Source: JBEEJL01 sp043744215 | GTDB taxonomy: Bacteria > Pseudomonadota > Gammaproteobacteria > Burkholderiales > JBEEJL01 | Direction of reading: 5' to 3' | DNA: 7,028 bases | NCBI GenBank assembly: GCA_043744215.1 | Contig: JAYTVC010000021.1 | Span: 1 to 7,028, forward strand | Shown here: positions 1 to 6,717 of the stretch, one piece after another | Layout: every line of letters begins with the position of its first letter | Numbering within the stretch: the stretch's first letter is position 1 | Program-made: the position numbers and the translations under genes | The notes under the pieces: model-generated | What the model saw: only the letters and a program-made list of their open reading frames with translations | The model's database searches: none | What the model was told of the DNA's origin: nothing

Positions 1-50
1 GCCAATGATAGTGTGGATTGCCCATGCGAAAGTAGGTCACTGCAAGGCAC
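1..50 (+). rRNA. rrf: 5S ribosomal RNA, 3' end (partial)
   Basis: The first 50 bases match the 3' portion of a proteobacterial 5S rRNA: the GATAGTGTGG stretch, the CCCATGCGAAAGTAGG segment and the closing ACTGCAAGGC. Compared from memory with E. coli 5S rRNA, the order and spacing are the same, with scattered substitutions. The 5' two thirds lie outside the window, so the rRNA operon enters from the left on the + strand. The exact mature 3' end is inferred to within a few bases, because the pairing 5' strand of helix I is not visible. Confidence 0.93.
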
Positions 51-65
51 CTATGCACAATAATC

Positions 66-95
66 AACCCCGATCCCAACAGGTCGGGGTTTTTT
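66..95 (+). terminator. Intrinsic terminator of the rRNA operon
   Basis: AACCCCGATC (66-75) pairs with GGTCGGGGTT (82-91) around the loop CCAACA. This gives a 10-bp stem with one T-G wobble, running into a T tract at 90-95. It sits 15 nt after the 5S end and is the expected end of the rrn transcript. The left shoulder lacks a long A tract, so it is directional for the + strand. Confidence 0.92.
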
Positions 96-133
96 ATTGC
101 GCGCAAAATGAAATCTACGTTTAGATAATTCAT

Positions 134-156
134 TGGCGGCCAAATATGCGCCGCCA
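134..156 (+). other. Small GC-rich hairpin in the birA leader
   Basis: TGGCGGC (134-140) and GCCGCCA (150-156) form a perfect 7-bp inverted repeat around a 9-nt loop. It lies between the rRNA terminator and birA and is followed by TAAAAAGG rather than a T tract, so it is not an intrinsic terminator. It could be a 5'-UTR hairpin or an operator, or it may be chance. Nothing else in the 110 bp between 96 and 205 is recognisable with confidence, although the birA promoter is expected there. Confidence 0.3.
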
Positions 157-205
157 TAAAAAGGTGCAGTAGAATGGCACCATTCATTCTGGTAACGTCA
201 TTTGC

Positions 206-1030
206 ATGGCAGCCATTTCTGCGCTAAACCAAACGATTGTTCGTCTTGATGCTTCGTGTATCCACGAAGCTTTGGGCGTGCTGACAAGTGATTTCAATAT
301 CGAGATTCTTGATACGGTCGATTCAACCAACACGTATTTAATGCGCCGTGCCAACACGCATGCGCCACACGCTACGTGCGTCGTTGCGGAATCACAGACG
401 GCTGGCCGCGGCCGTCAAGGGCGTGAATGGGTGTCGGTGCCGGGTGGCAGCCTCATGTTTTCGCTGTTGTGGCGCTATGCGTTGCCCGTGTCGCGTCTCG
501 CGGGTTTGAGCTTGGGCGTAGGCGTCGCGATGGTACGCGCGCTGAATGAGATGGGAATTCAAAGTGTAATGTTGAAATGGCCCAACGATCTTTTGCATCA
601 TCATCGCAAGCTTGCAGGCGTGTTGATTGAGACGGGAGGTGAGTCCAACACCAGCAGTTACGCAGTGATTGGAATCGGCATGAATGTTCATCTCGACGAA
701 GCTGCCCGTGCAGAGATTGCGCAAGCGGTGACTGATTTGGCTTCTGTGTCATTGCAGCCAATTGATCGAAACATTTTATTGGCTGCACTGTTGAAGCATT
801 TATCCATCGTACTCACCGAGTTTGAAAAAAATGGCTTGCGTTTGCTGCGTGATGAATGGATGCAGTATCACGCGTATCAAAATAAAAACGTGCGCATCAG
901 CGGGTTGAATCAAGCCCAGATACAAGGCACGGTCATCGGCATCGCGGAAGACGGTGCCTTACTCATCCGTACTGAAGCAGGCGACATACGATGTAGTGTG
1001 GGCGAAATCAGTTTGCGACTTGCAGAATAA
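206..1030 (+). CDS. birA: Biotin--[acetyl-CoA-carboxylase] ligase, monofunctional form
   Basis: This enzyme activates biotin with ATP to biotinoyl-AMP and transfers it to the biotin carboxyl carrier protein of acetyl-CoA carboxylase in the cytosol. The catalytic domain covers roughly residues 33-220, with the DSTN segment (39-42), the GRGRQGREW biotinoyl-AMP loop (67-75), KWPNDLL (124-130), KLAGVLIE (135-142) and GIGMNV (156-161). A small SH3-like C-terminal domain (about 222-274) ends in the family-typical VGEISLR. At 274 aa it is shorter than the 321-aa E. coli BirA because the N-terminal winged-helix domain is missing. Residues 1-30 resemble only the linker that follows that domain. An in-frame stop at 170-172 with no start codon before 206 rules out a hidden extension, so this protein should not repress a biotin operon. 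The start has no clear Shine-Dalgarno sequence. It is the first gene of an operon with coaX, the first gene after the rRNA terminator. Confidence 0.95.
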   Translation: MAAISALNQTIVRLDASCIHEALGVLTSDFNIEILDTVDSTNTYLMRRANTHAPHATCVVAESQTAGRGRQGREWVSVPGGSLMFSLLWRYALPVSRLAGLSLGVGVAMVRALNEMGIQSVMLKWPNDLLHHHRKLAGVLIETGGESNTSSYAVIGIGMNVHLDEAARAEIAQAVTDLASVSLQPIDRNILLAALLKHLSIVLTEFEKNGLRLLRDEWMQYHAYQNKNVRISGLNQAQIQGTVIGIAEDGALLIRTEAGDIRCSVGEISLRLAE

Positions 1031-1033
1031 GCC

Positions 1034-1771
1034 ATGACAAATTTACTCGCCATCGACGCCGGCAACACGCGCATTAAATGGGGCGTGCATGATAGCCGCG
1101 AATGGATTGCGCGCGGAATGATCGATACCGCGCAGGCGCCACAACTTAAAAGCGCGCTCAGCAATGCAAAAATATTCAATATAATCAACACGATACAAAT
1201 ATCCAATGTGGCAGGCGAAGCGGTGGCCGAAACCTTATCGCATCAACTCGATGCCATCAACGCAGAAAAAAATTTCGTCCGCGCGAAAGCAATGCAATGT
1301 GGCGTCATCAACCGCTACGAATCACCCACGCAACTTGGTGCAGACCGCTGGTGCGCGTTGATTGCCGCGCATCATGTCCATAAGGGCGATGCCATTGTCG
1401 TTATGGCCGGCACTGCCATGACAGTTGATGCGCTCACACAAGAAGGAGAATTTCTTGGCGGCGTGATCGTGCCCGGTCTTGCGCTGATGCAAGATTCTTT
1501 ACGTGCGCGCACCGCCCAACTGCGGCCCGAGACCGGTGTGTTCAAACCATTCCCAACCAATACTCAAGATGCAATTCACGGTGGTATGATTCAAGCCAGC
1601 ATTGGTGCGATTATGCAAATGCGCGCGGCGATGCAACAGGCTGGGCATGCGAATCCGGTGTGCATCATCAGCGGCGGTGGCGCGGTATGGCTGGTGCCGC
1701 ACCTTGATCAGCCCGTCGTCCGTGTAGAAAATCTGGTGCTCGAAGGTTTACTCCAAATAGGTCGATCATGA
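1034..1771 (+). CDS. coaX: Type III pantothenate kinase
   Basis: CoaX phosphorylates pantothenate with ATP, the first committed step of coenzyme A synthesis, in the cytosol. It belongs to the ASKHA fold and, unlike type I kinases (CoaA), type III enzymes are not inhibited by CoA. Visible motifs are the phosphate-binding DAGNTRIKWG (8-17), GADRW (102-106) with the presumed catalytic Asp104, the GTAMTVD nucleotide loop (126-132), GGVIVPG (142-148), SGGGA (213-217) and the C-terminal LEGLL (236-240). At 245 aa the length is normal for the family. The Bordetella homologue is known as Baf, originally described as a Bvg accessory factor. It starts 3 nt after the birA stop and overlaps the next gene by 4 nt, so it is almost certainly co-translated in a birA-coaX operon, a common betaproteobacterial arrangement. 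No strong Shine-Dalgarno sequence precedes the ATG. Confidence 0.95.
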   Translation: MTNLLAIDAGNTRIKWGVHDSREWIARGMIDTAQAPQLKSALSNAKIFNIINTIQISNVAGEAVAETLSHQLDAINAEKNFVRAKAMQCGVINRYESPTQLGADRWCALIAAHHVHKGDAIVVMAGTAMTVDALTQEGEFLGGVIVPGLALMQDSLRARTAQLRPETGVFKPFPTNTQDAIHGGMIQASIGAIMQMRAAMQQAGHANPVCIISGGGAVWLVPHLDQPVVRVENLVLEGLLQIGRS

Positions 1772-2538
1772 AACTTTGGTTTTTTCTGCTGCTCACATTT
1801 AATCTTGCGCTATTCGGTTACATGCAATTTGGGCAACCCGATGCGGGTAATACCAACGTCGTGCAAGAAGTGAATCCGGAAAAATTGCCGCTGCTCAGCA
1901 ACAAGTCTGCTGCTGTTGCGATAGTTTCGTCTGGCAAAGAATCCGCCGCAAAACCCACAGCAGCAAACGAAACAGCCACCAAAGACGCTGCCACCAAAGA
2001 CACTGCCACCAAAGAAGCTGCGGCCACTGCTGCCAGCAATGCACCACCACCACCGCCGGCAAATGTGTCTGCACCCGCACCCGCAACCACGCAATGTGTG
2101 CAATGGAACAACATCAGAGCCGACGATGCGCCGCGCGCGCGCGCCGCGTTAATTGCATTACAACTCGGCGACAAACTGAAAGAAAGTCAGGCCGAAGAAA
2201 TCACCAATGGCTACTGGGTTTTTATTCCGCCCCTGGCAACCAAAGCCGTCACTACCTCCACAGCAGCAACGCTCAGAAAACAAGGCGTCAAAGACCTGTT
2301 GGTATTGAATGACAATTCCATTTCACTTGGCGTATTCGGCACCGAAGAAGCTGCCACCCGTCACCTCGAGCAGCTTGAAATAAAAGGCGTCCGCGCCGCC
2401 CGCACTGGCCCCCGGCCCGGCGCGGCCAAAGACGTATCATTCGCCGTGCGCGATGCGACCGCTTCACTGACGGCAAAATTGAATGAGCTGCAAAAAGATT
2501 TTACCGGCAGCAGCTTGAAACAAGGAGCTTGTTCTTGA
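1768..2538 (+). CDS. SPOR-like domain protein with N-terminal membrane anchor
   Basis: This is a predicted inner-membrane protein of 256 aa facing the periplasm. Residues 1-22 form one hydrophobic segment preceded by a single Lys, either an uncleaved anchor or a signal sequence. Residues about 46-108 are a low-complexity Ala/Thr/Lys/Pro linker containing three ATKD/E pentapeptides and a run of five prolines. Residues about 143-212 have the alternating pattern of a SPOR fold: GYWVFIPP, a helix with LRKQGVKDLLVL, SLGVF, then a helix and IKGVRAARTGP. SPOR domains bind denuded peptidoglycan, often at division sites, so a cell-wall role is inferred. Only two cysteines occur (110 and 255), flanking the domain, and they could form a disulfide. 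The ATG overlaps the coaX stop as ATGA, with AGGT at 1759-1762 as a plausible ribosome binding site. The operon link to cofactor genes gives no clear functional clue. The fold call is from pattern only. Confidence 0.75.
   Translation: MKLWFFLLLTFNLALFGYMQFGQPDAGNTNVVQEVNPEKLPLLSNKSAAVAIVSSGKESAAKPTAANETATKDAATKDTATKEAAATAASNAPPPPPANVSAPAPATTQCVQWNNIRADDAPRARAALIALQLGDKLKESQAEEITNGYWVFIPPLATKAVTTSTAATLRKQGVKDLLVLNDNSISLGVFGTEEAATRHLEQLEIKGVRAARTGPRPGAAKDVSFAVRDATASLTAKLNELQKDFTGSSLKQGACS
1975..2019 (+). repeat. Three tandem 15-bp coding repeats (ATKDA-type)
   Basis: Three consecutive 15-bp units start at 1975, 1990 and 2005. All share GCCACCAAAGA and differ only in the last four bases. They are in frame and encode ATKDA, ATKDT and ATKEA in the flexible linker of the SPOR-like protein. 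Copy number can change by slippage or recombination without breaking the frame. Confidence 0.9.
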
Positions 2539-2618
2539 TTGTCCCTGTAAACGGGGCGATATGAACAACTTCCGCCAGGCGATCGCGAATCCCAATAATA
2601 GTTATCGCTAAAATGTCC

Positions 2619-2663
2619 GTTAACCCATCGTTTGTTGGGCTACGCTATCGCAAACCCAAACTA
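2619..2663. repeat. Degenerate palindromic intergenic repeat (REP-like)
   Basis: The stretch contains AACCCA, TTGGG (2635-2639), the core CTACGCTATCG and CCCAA (2655-2659). It resembles, from memory, a dispersed intergenic palindrome of the TTGGGTTACGCTATCGC type seen in many proteobacterial genomes. TTGGG and CCCAA can pair, but the outer arms are eroded, so this would be a decayed copy. Only one copy is present in the window, so its repetitive nature is inference. Confidence 0.4.
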
Positions 2664-2818
2664 TATTTTTTATTTTGAATGTTGAATGGCAGCGAGAATT
2701 TCGGTGGCGGATTGGGAGTTCTGGATGATGATGGTTGAAATATTTTCTTCATTTGCGTTATATTGTAACTATTTGATTATATTGAATTTTTTATCATTGT
2801 TGCATGGAAATAAATAAT

Positions 2819-2847
2819 AAAAAAACCAGCATGCGCTGGTTTTTTTT
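2819..2847. terminator. Bidirectional intrinsic terminator between the SPOR-like gene and secA
   Basis: CCAGC (2826-2830) and GCTGG (2835-2839) pair around ATGC. The stem is extended by A residues at 2819-2825 and T residues at 2840-2847. Both strands therefore show a hairpin followed by at least seven T residues. It lies 31 nt beyond the secA stop and about 280 nt beyond the SPOR-like gene, so it most naturally ends the secA transcript while also stopping read-through from the birA operon. Confidence 0.92.
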
Positions 2848-2877
2848 ATGGCACAGAAAAAACGTCGCGGAATATTG

Positions 2878-5607
2878 TTAACTCAACTTCCCATGACACT
2901 GTTTATATTTTTTTCCTGATCCGCACGGGCAGGGATCGTTGCGGCCCACTTTGTCATTGGCGCGCTCGAAGGGTTGCGCCGGTTGATCGGAGTCGGCCGC
3001 TTCGGTGAGCGCTTCGTCGTAGTCGGCGTGATGGTACTGCACGTTGCGCGCAGTGGCGGGGGATTCTTCCACCGCTTCGGCGACAGCTTCGAGTTCTTCT
3101 TCGCGTTGCACTTGTACGTTGGTGAGGATTTGCGTCACGTCGCGTTTGATGCGTTCGAGCATGTCGCTGAATAGCTCAAATGCTTCGCGTTTGTATTCCT
3201 GCTTGGGATTTTTTTGCGCGTAGCCGCGCAGGTGAATGCCTTGGCGCAAATGATCCAGCGCCGCGAGGTGTTCGCGCCAATGGGTGTCAAGGCTCTGCAG
3301 CATGACGGCGCGTTCGTAGTGGTGCAGCACGTCTTTGTCGATGTCGGCGAACTTCTTTTCGTATTCCTTGTTGCAGGCATCGACCACGCGCTTGTGGATT
3401 TCTTCATCCGTCAGGTTCGGTTCGTTTTTCAGCCATTCCGTTATTGGCGACTGCAGGCGGAAATCGGTTTCCAGCGTGCGCTCGAGGCCGGGCGCATCCC
3501 ATTGCTCTTCCACCGTTTCTGGCGGGATATGGGTGTTGACGGTTTGCGTCAGCACATCGTCGCGCATGGCTTTGATGGTAGGTGAGACATCACTCGATTC
3601 GAGTAACTCGTTGCGCTGTTGGTAAATGACTTTGCGCTGGTCGTTAGCAACGTCGTCGTATTCGAGCAATTGTTTGCGAATGTCAAAGTTGCGCGCTTCG
3701 ACTTTGCGCTGTGCATTTTCAATGGCGCGGTTGACCATGCCCGCTTCGATGGCTTCGCCTTCGGGCATTTTCAGGCGCTGCATGATGGCTGATACGCGAT
3801 CACCGGCAAAAATTTTCATCAGCGGATCGTCGAGGGATAAATAGAAACGGCTGGCTCCCACGTCGCCCTGGCGGCCGGAGCGGCCACGCAACTGGTTATC
3901 AACGCGACGCGATTCATGGCGTTCAGAGCCGAGAATATATAAGCCGCCTTTTGCGATGACTTCAGCGTGCAGATTGACCCACTCGGATTTTATTTGCGTA
4001 ATCTTCGCTTGTTTTGCTGCGTCGGAAAGCGCTTCGTCGGCCTCTACCGTTTTAATCATCGGTTCCGGGTTACCGCCCAGCACGATGTCGGTGCCGCGCC
4101 CCGCCATGTTGGTGGCGATGGTAATCATTTTCGGACGGCCCGCTTGCGCCACGATATCGGCTTCGCGCGCGTGTTGCTTGGCGTTCAACACTTGGTGCGG
4201 CAATTTTTCTTTATCCAGCAGGCTTGATAACAATTCGGAATTTTCAATCGAGGTTGTACCCAGCAACACAGGTTGGCCGCGTTCGTAACAAGTTTTAATT
4301 TCCTGGGCGATGGCCTTGTGTTTTTCGTCAGCGGTGCGGTAGATGAGATCGCTGCGATCCGCGCGCACCATCGCCCGATGGGTCGGGATGATGACCGTTT
4401 CGAGACCGTAGGTTTGCTGGAACTCGTAGGCTTCAGTGTCCGCCGTGCCAGTCATACCCGATAACTTTTGATAAAGGCGAAAATAATTCTGGAAGGTAAT
4501 CGACGCAAGCGTCTGCGATTCGTTTTGAATCTTTACGCCTTCTTTTGCTTCGACAGCCTGATGCAAACCATCGCCCCAGCGACGGCCGGTCATCATGCGG
4601 CCAGTGAATTCATCGACGATCACGATATCGCCGTCGTTCACCACATAGTGCTGGTCTTTGTGATAGAGCGCATGGGCGCGCAGGCCAGCCTGGAAGTGGT
4701 GCATCAAAATAATATTGGCCGGATCATATAAACTGCCGCCCACTGGCAACAGCCCGGCACCGGTGAGAAGCTGCTCCGCTTTTTCGTGGCCGCTTTCCGA
4801 CAGCGTGATCTGCATGGATTTCAGGTCGGCCCAAAAATCGCCGGGGCCTTCTTCGGTTTCTTGCTTGATCAGTTTCGGCACCAGTTGATTGACGGCAGCA
4901 TAGAGCGCGGTAGAGTCTTCGGCTTGGCCTGAAATAATCAGCGGCGTGCGCGCTTCGTCGATCAAAATCGAATCGACCTCATCGACCACGGCAAAATTCA
5001 GCCCACGCATCACGCGATCGTTGATCGAGGTGACCATGTTGTCGCGCAAATAATCAAAACCGAATTCATTGTTGGTGCCGTAAGTGATGTCGGAGGCAAA
5101 GGCTTTTTGTTTTTCGTCATGGGCCATTTGCGACAGGTTGACGCCGACGCTCAAGCCGAGGAATTGATGGATGCGTCCCATCCACTCCGCGTCGCGCTTG
5201 GCGAGATAATCGTTTACCGTAATCACATGCACGCCTTTGCCTGTCAGCGCATTCAGGTACGAGGGCAGAGTGGCGACCAGCGTCTTGCCTTCGCCCGTGC
5301 GCATCTCGGCGATTTTGCCTGCGTGCAACACCATGCCGCCGATGAGCTGCACATCGAAGTGGCGCATACCCAGAACGCGCTTGCTCGCCTCGCGTACTAC
5401 AGCAAAAGCTTCGGGCAAAATATCGTCGAGGGTTTCTTGTTGGGCGAGGCGCGCTTTGAATTCGACCGTCTTCGCGCCGAGTTGCTCGTCGCTGAGTTGT
5501 TGCATGGCCGGCTCATGCCCGTTGATGGTGACAACGGTTTTACGGTATTGCTTAAGCAGGCGTTCGTTGCGGCTGCCGAATATTTTTTTCAGAACGTTGG
5601 AGATCAT
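2878..5607 (-). CDS. secA: Preprotein translocase ATPase subunit SecA
   Basis: SecA is the motor ATPase that drives unfolded preproteins through the SecYEG channel in the inner membrane. With the ATG at 5605-5607 the protein is 909 aa, normal for the family. A TTG two codons upstream is less likely, because SecA proteins typically begin with an MI-type N-terminus like MISNVLKKIFGS. The Walker A MRTGEGKT falls at 102-109 and the DEVD Walker B box at 209-212, the same positions as in E. coli. The helicase-type second nucleotide-binding domain contains NMAGRGTDIVLGG and QLRGRSGRQGD. The C-terminal SEC-C zinc motif CPCGSGKKYKQCH (893-905) is intact, with ligands Cys893, Cys895, Cys904 and His905, and supports SecB and phospholipid binding. 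The frame has no interruption. Upstream is an M23 peptidase gene on the same strand, separated by a leader holding an apparent attenuator. No strong Shine-Dalgarno sequence is visible, and no secM is recognisable. A weak CATAAT -10 candidate reads on the - strand at 5640-5645. Confidence 0.98.
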   Translation of the reverse strand: MISNVLKKIFGSRNERLLKQYRKTVVTINGHEPAMQQLSDEQLGAKTVEFKARLAQQETLDDILPEAFAVVREASKRVLGMRHFDVQLIGGMVLHAGKIAEMRTGEGKTLVATLPSYLNALTGKGVHVITVNDYLAKRDAEWMGRIHQFLGLSVGVNLSQMAHDEKQKAFASDITYGTNNEFGFDYLRDNMVTSINDRVMRGLNFAVVDEVDSILIDEARTPLIISGQAEDSTALYAAVNQLVPKLIKQETEEGPGDFWADLKSMQITLSESGHEKAEQLLTGAGLLPVGGSLYDPANIILMHHFQAGLRAHALYHKDQHYVVNDGDIVIVDEFTGRMMTGRRWGDGLHQAVEAKEGVKIQNESQTLASITFQNYFRLYQKLSGMTGTADTEAYEFQQTYGLETVIIPTHRAMVRADRSDLIYRTADEKHKAIAQEIKTCYERGQPVLLGTTSIENSELLSSLLDKEKLPHQVLNAKQHAREADIVAQAGRPKMITIATNMAGRGTDIVLGGNPEPMIKTVEADEALSDAAKQAKITQIKSEWVNLHAEVIAKGGLYILGSERHESRRVDNQLRGRSGRQGDVGASRFYLSLDDPLMKIFAGDRVSAIMQRLKMPEGEAIEAGMVNRAIENAQRKVEARNFDIRKQLLEYDDVANDQRKVIYQQRNELLESSDVSPTIKAMRDDVLTQTVNTHIPPETVEEQWDAPGLERTLETDFRLQSPITEWLKNEPNLTDEEIHKRVVDACNKEYEKKFADIDKDVLHHYERAVMLQSLDTHWREHLAALDHLRQGIHLRGYAQKNPKQEYKREAFELFSDMLERIKRDVTQILTNVQVQREEELEAVAEAVEESPATARNVQYHHADYDEALTEAADSDQPAQPFERANDKVGRNDPCPCGSGKKYKQCHGKLS

Positions 5608-5648
5608 GAACAAGACTTTGTGTAAGAAAAGCGTATGTAATTATGACG

Positions 5649-5723
5649 AAAAAAAGCAGGGTTAACAGGACTATTCGCGGCAGGGTCAGCCCCATCTTCC
5701 TCGAATACTCCGGTCAACCCTGC
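5649..5723 (-). terminator. Intrinsic terminator in the secA leader
   Basis: Read on the secA sense strand, the arm at 5723-5702 pairs with the arm at 5677-5656 over 22 positions: 19 Watson-Crick pairs, one G-U wobble and two internal mismatches. Seven T residues (5655-5649) follow at once. The other strand has no T tract after the stem, so the element is directional toward secA. It ends 41 nt before the secA ATG and 65 nt after the M23 stop. It may simply end the M23 transcript, with secA having its own promoter just downstream. The unusually long stem and 24-nt loop, together with the competing hairpin, make an attenuator equally plausible. Confidence 0.75.
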
Positions 5724-5725
5724 CG
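5678..5725 (-). promoter_or_regulatory. Candidate anti-terminator hairpin upstream of secA
   Basis: On the secA sense strand CGGCAGGGT (5725-5717) is perfectly complementary over 9 bp to ACCCTGCCG (5686-5678), with two more wobble pairs inside. Seven of the upstream-arm bases (5723-5717) are the same ones the terminator stem needs, so the two structures exclude each other. The two alternative downstream partners are near-repeats of each other (TGACCCTGC and TTAACCCTGC). What would switch between them is not visible. Candidates are ribosome occupancy of an overlapping open frame or a protein ligand, but neither is shown. Confidence 0.45.
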
Positions 5726-5787
5726 GTTGTTTGGGTACAGATACAGTCGCTCGTCGCAGCAATGACGGTTGAATTAACCGACGTTTG

Positions 5788-6708
5788 CTAACCACCCACT
5801 TGCAAGAACTGCCCCGGGTTCAACGCTACGCCGCTTTCACGGACTTCAAAATGCAAATGGGGTCCAGTCGAGCGGCCCGTGGTGCCGACTTCGGCGATGC
5901 GCTGGCCTTTGAGCACCACATCGCCCGGTTTCACCAGGCTTTTGGACAAATGCGCATAGCGCGACACCAAGCCGTTACCATGGTCAACTTCGACAATATT
6001 ACCATATTCACCATGGGGCTCGGACGTGACCACCACGCCGCCCGCTGCCGTCGCGACGGTTGTGCCAGCAGGCGCAACGAAATCAATGCCCGCATGAAAC
6101 GCCTTGCGACCGGAGAAAGGATCAAGGCGGAAACCGTAGTTGGATGAGTGATAGCCCTGCTGCACCGGTAACACCGTGGGCAACGCTTTTTTGCGCAGGC
6201 TTTCCTGCATCAACATTGAATCGAGTACGCCCAGCTTGTCGCCGCGGTCTTCCACTTGCATGGAGAGCTCCTGCAACTGCTTGTTGAATTCGTCGAGAGA
6301 AATATCCGATTGGTATTTGGCGTCCGGATTGGGACCGCCACGACCGGGTTTTTCGCTGAACTTGAATTCCGAAGGTTTCACGCCCGCCGCCTTCGACAAA
6401 CGCTCGCCGAACGCATCGAGGCGCATCAGGCGTGCCTGCATTTCGCCCAGCTTCACCGCCAGCGCATTCAGATTATCTTTCATGACAACCTGATTTTTTT
6501 CCGATTCCTTGCGATACAAACCGGATAACACGCTTTGCAGGTATGGGTTCTTGATATCCACCGCCTGACGTAGCGTGAAGGCATACATCAGGCTGCCGAA
6601 CAGAAACATGGCAATCACCATACCGACGCCCGCCATCGCCAATTGTGCATGGGACAGCGTAAAACTGCGCGGCGAAGCTAATTTGTTTGATACGATAATA
6701 ATATTCAT
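5788..6708 (-). CDS. Membrane-anchored M23 family metallopeptidase
   Basis: This is a predicted peptidoglycan endopeptidase of 306 aa acting in the periplasm. Residues about 24-46 form a transmembrane segment, and residues about 65-108 and 136-175 are helical and coiled-coil prone, split by a Pro/Gly-rich stretch (PGRGGPNPD). The C-terminal LytM domain (about 188-300) has the SSNYGFRLDP entry, HAGID with zinc ligands His205 and Asp209, YAHLS with His253, and GPHLHFEV with His284 and zinc ligand His286. All catalytic positions are present, so it should be an active enzyme rather than a degenerate EnvC/NlpD-type activator. The start at 6706-6708 is chosen because GAGGT lies four bases upstream. 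An upstream TTG (6748-6750) would run into the divergent gene. The protein begins MNIIIVSNKLASPRSF. It lies on the same strand as secA, 180 bp before its ATG, a gene order I associate with betaproteobacteria. Its exact substrate bond is unknown. Confidence 0.92.
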   Translation of the reverse strand: MNIIIVSNKLASPRSFTLSHAQLAMAGVGMVIAMFLFGSLMYAFTLRQAVDIKNPYLQSVLSGLYRKESEKNQVVMKDNLNALAVKLGEMQARLMRLDAFGERLSKAAGVKPSEFKFSEKPGRGGPNPDAKYQSDISLDEFNKQLQELSMQVEDRGDKLGVLDSMLMQESLRKKALPTVLPVQQGYHSSNYGFRLDPFSGRKAFHAGIDFVAPAGTTVATAAGGVVVTSEPHGEYGNIVEVDHGNGLVSRYAHLSKSLVKPGDVVLKGQRIAEVGTTGRSTGPHLHFEVRESGVALNPGQFLQVGG

Positions 6709-6712
6709 CGTT

Positions 6713-6717
6713 ACCTC
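6713..6717 (-). promoter_or_regulatory. Ribosome binding site fixing the M23 peptidase start
   Basis: GAGGT on the - strand lies four bases before the ATG at 6706-6708. It is the clearest Shine-Dalgarno sequence I found in the window. It favours the 306-aa product over a 320-aa reading from TTG. Confidence 0.75.

Larger units (their letters stand above)
2539..2877. other. Convergent intergenic region without a gene
   Basis: These 339 bp lie between the stop codons of the SPOR-like gene (+) and secA (-). The region is more AT-rich than the flanking genes, especially from 2735 to 2825. It contains a degenerate palindromic repeat (2619-2663) and a bidirectional terminator (2819-2847). A weak GC hairpin right after the first stop (CCCTG/CGGGG) lacks a T tract. 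The short open frames I read on both strands are below 40 codons and lack credible start signals. Confidence 0.75.

Noticed and set aside
122..175. -10-like hexamers (GATAAT at 124-129 and TAGAAT at 170-175) upstream of birA
   Set aside because: Neither has a convincing -35 element at 16-18 bp, so I could not choose a birA promoter.
2541..2556. CCCTG/CGGGG hairpin directly after the SPOR-like gene
   Set aside because: It has a short stem with a wobble pair and no T tract on either strand. The terminator at 2819-2847 is far stronger.
2974..3844. Several open frames of 66-123 codons on the + strand inside secA
   Set aside because: They lie antisense to an intact, motif-rich secA, and their translations show no recognisable domain. 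They are shadow frames.
5608..5613. A TTG start two codons upstream for secA
   Set aside because: The resulting MFMISN start does not fit the usual SecA N-terminus, and the following ATG gives the expected MISN start with motifs at E. coli positions.
5107..5665. Long + strand frames (172 and 142 codons) over the 5' end of secA
   Set aside because: They are antisense to the conserved N-terminal motor region, and their sequence reads as a by-product of secA codon bias.
5766..5780. Hairpin CGGTT/AACCG just after the M23 stop
   Set aside because: The stem is only 5 bp and no T tract follows, so it is too weak to call a terminator.
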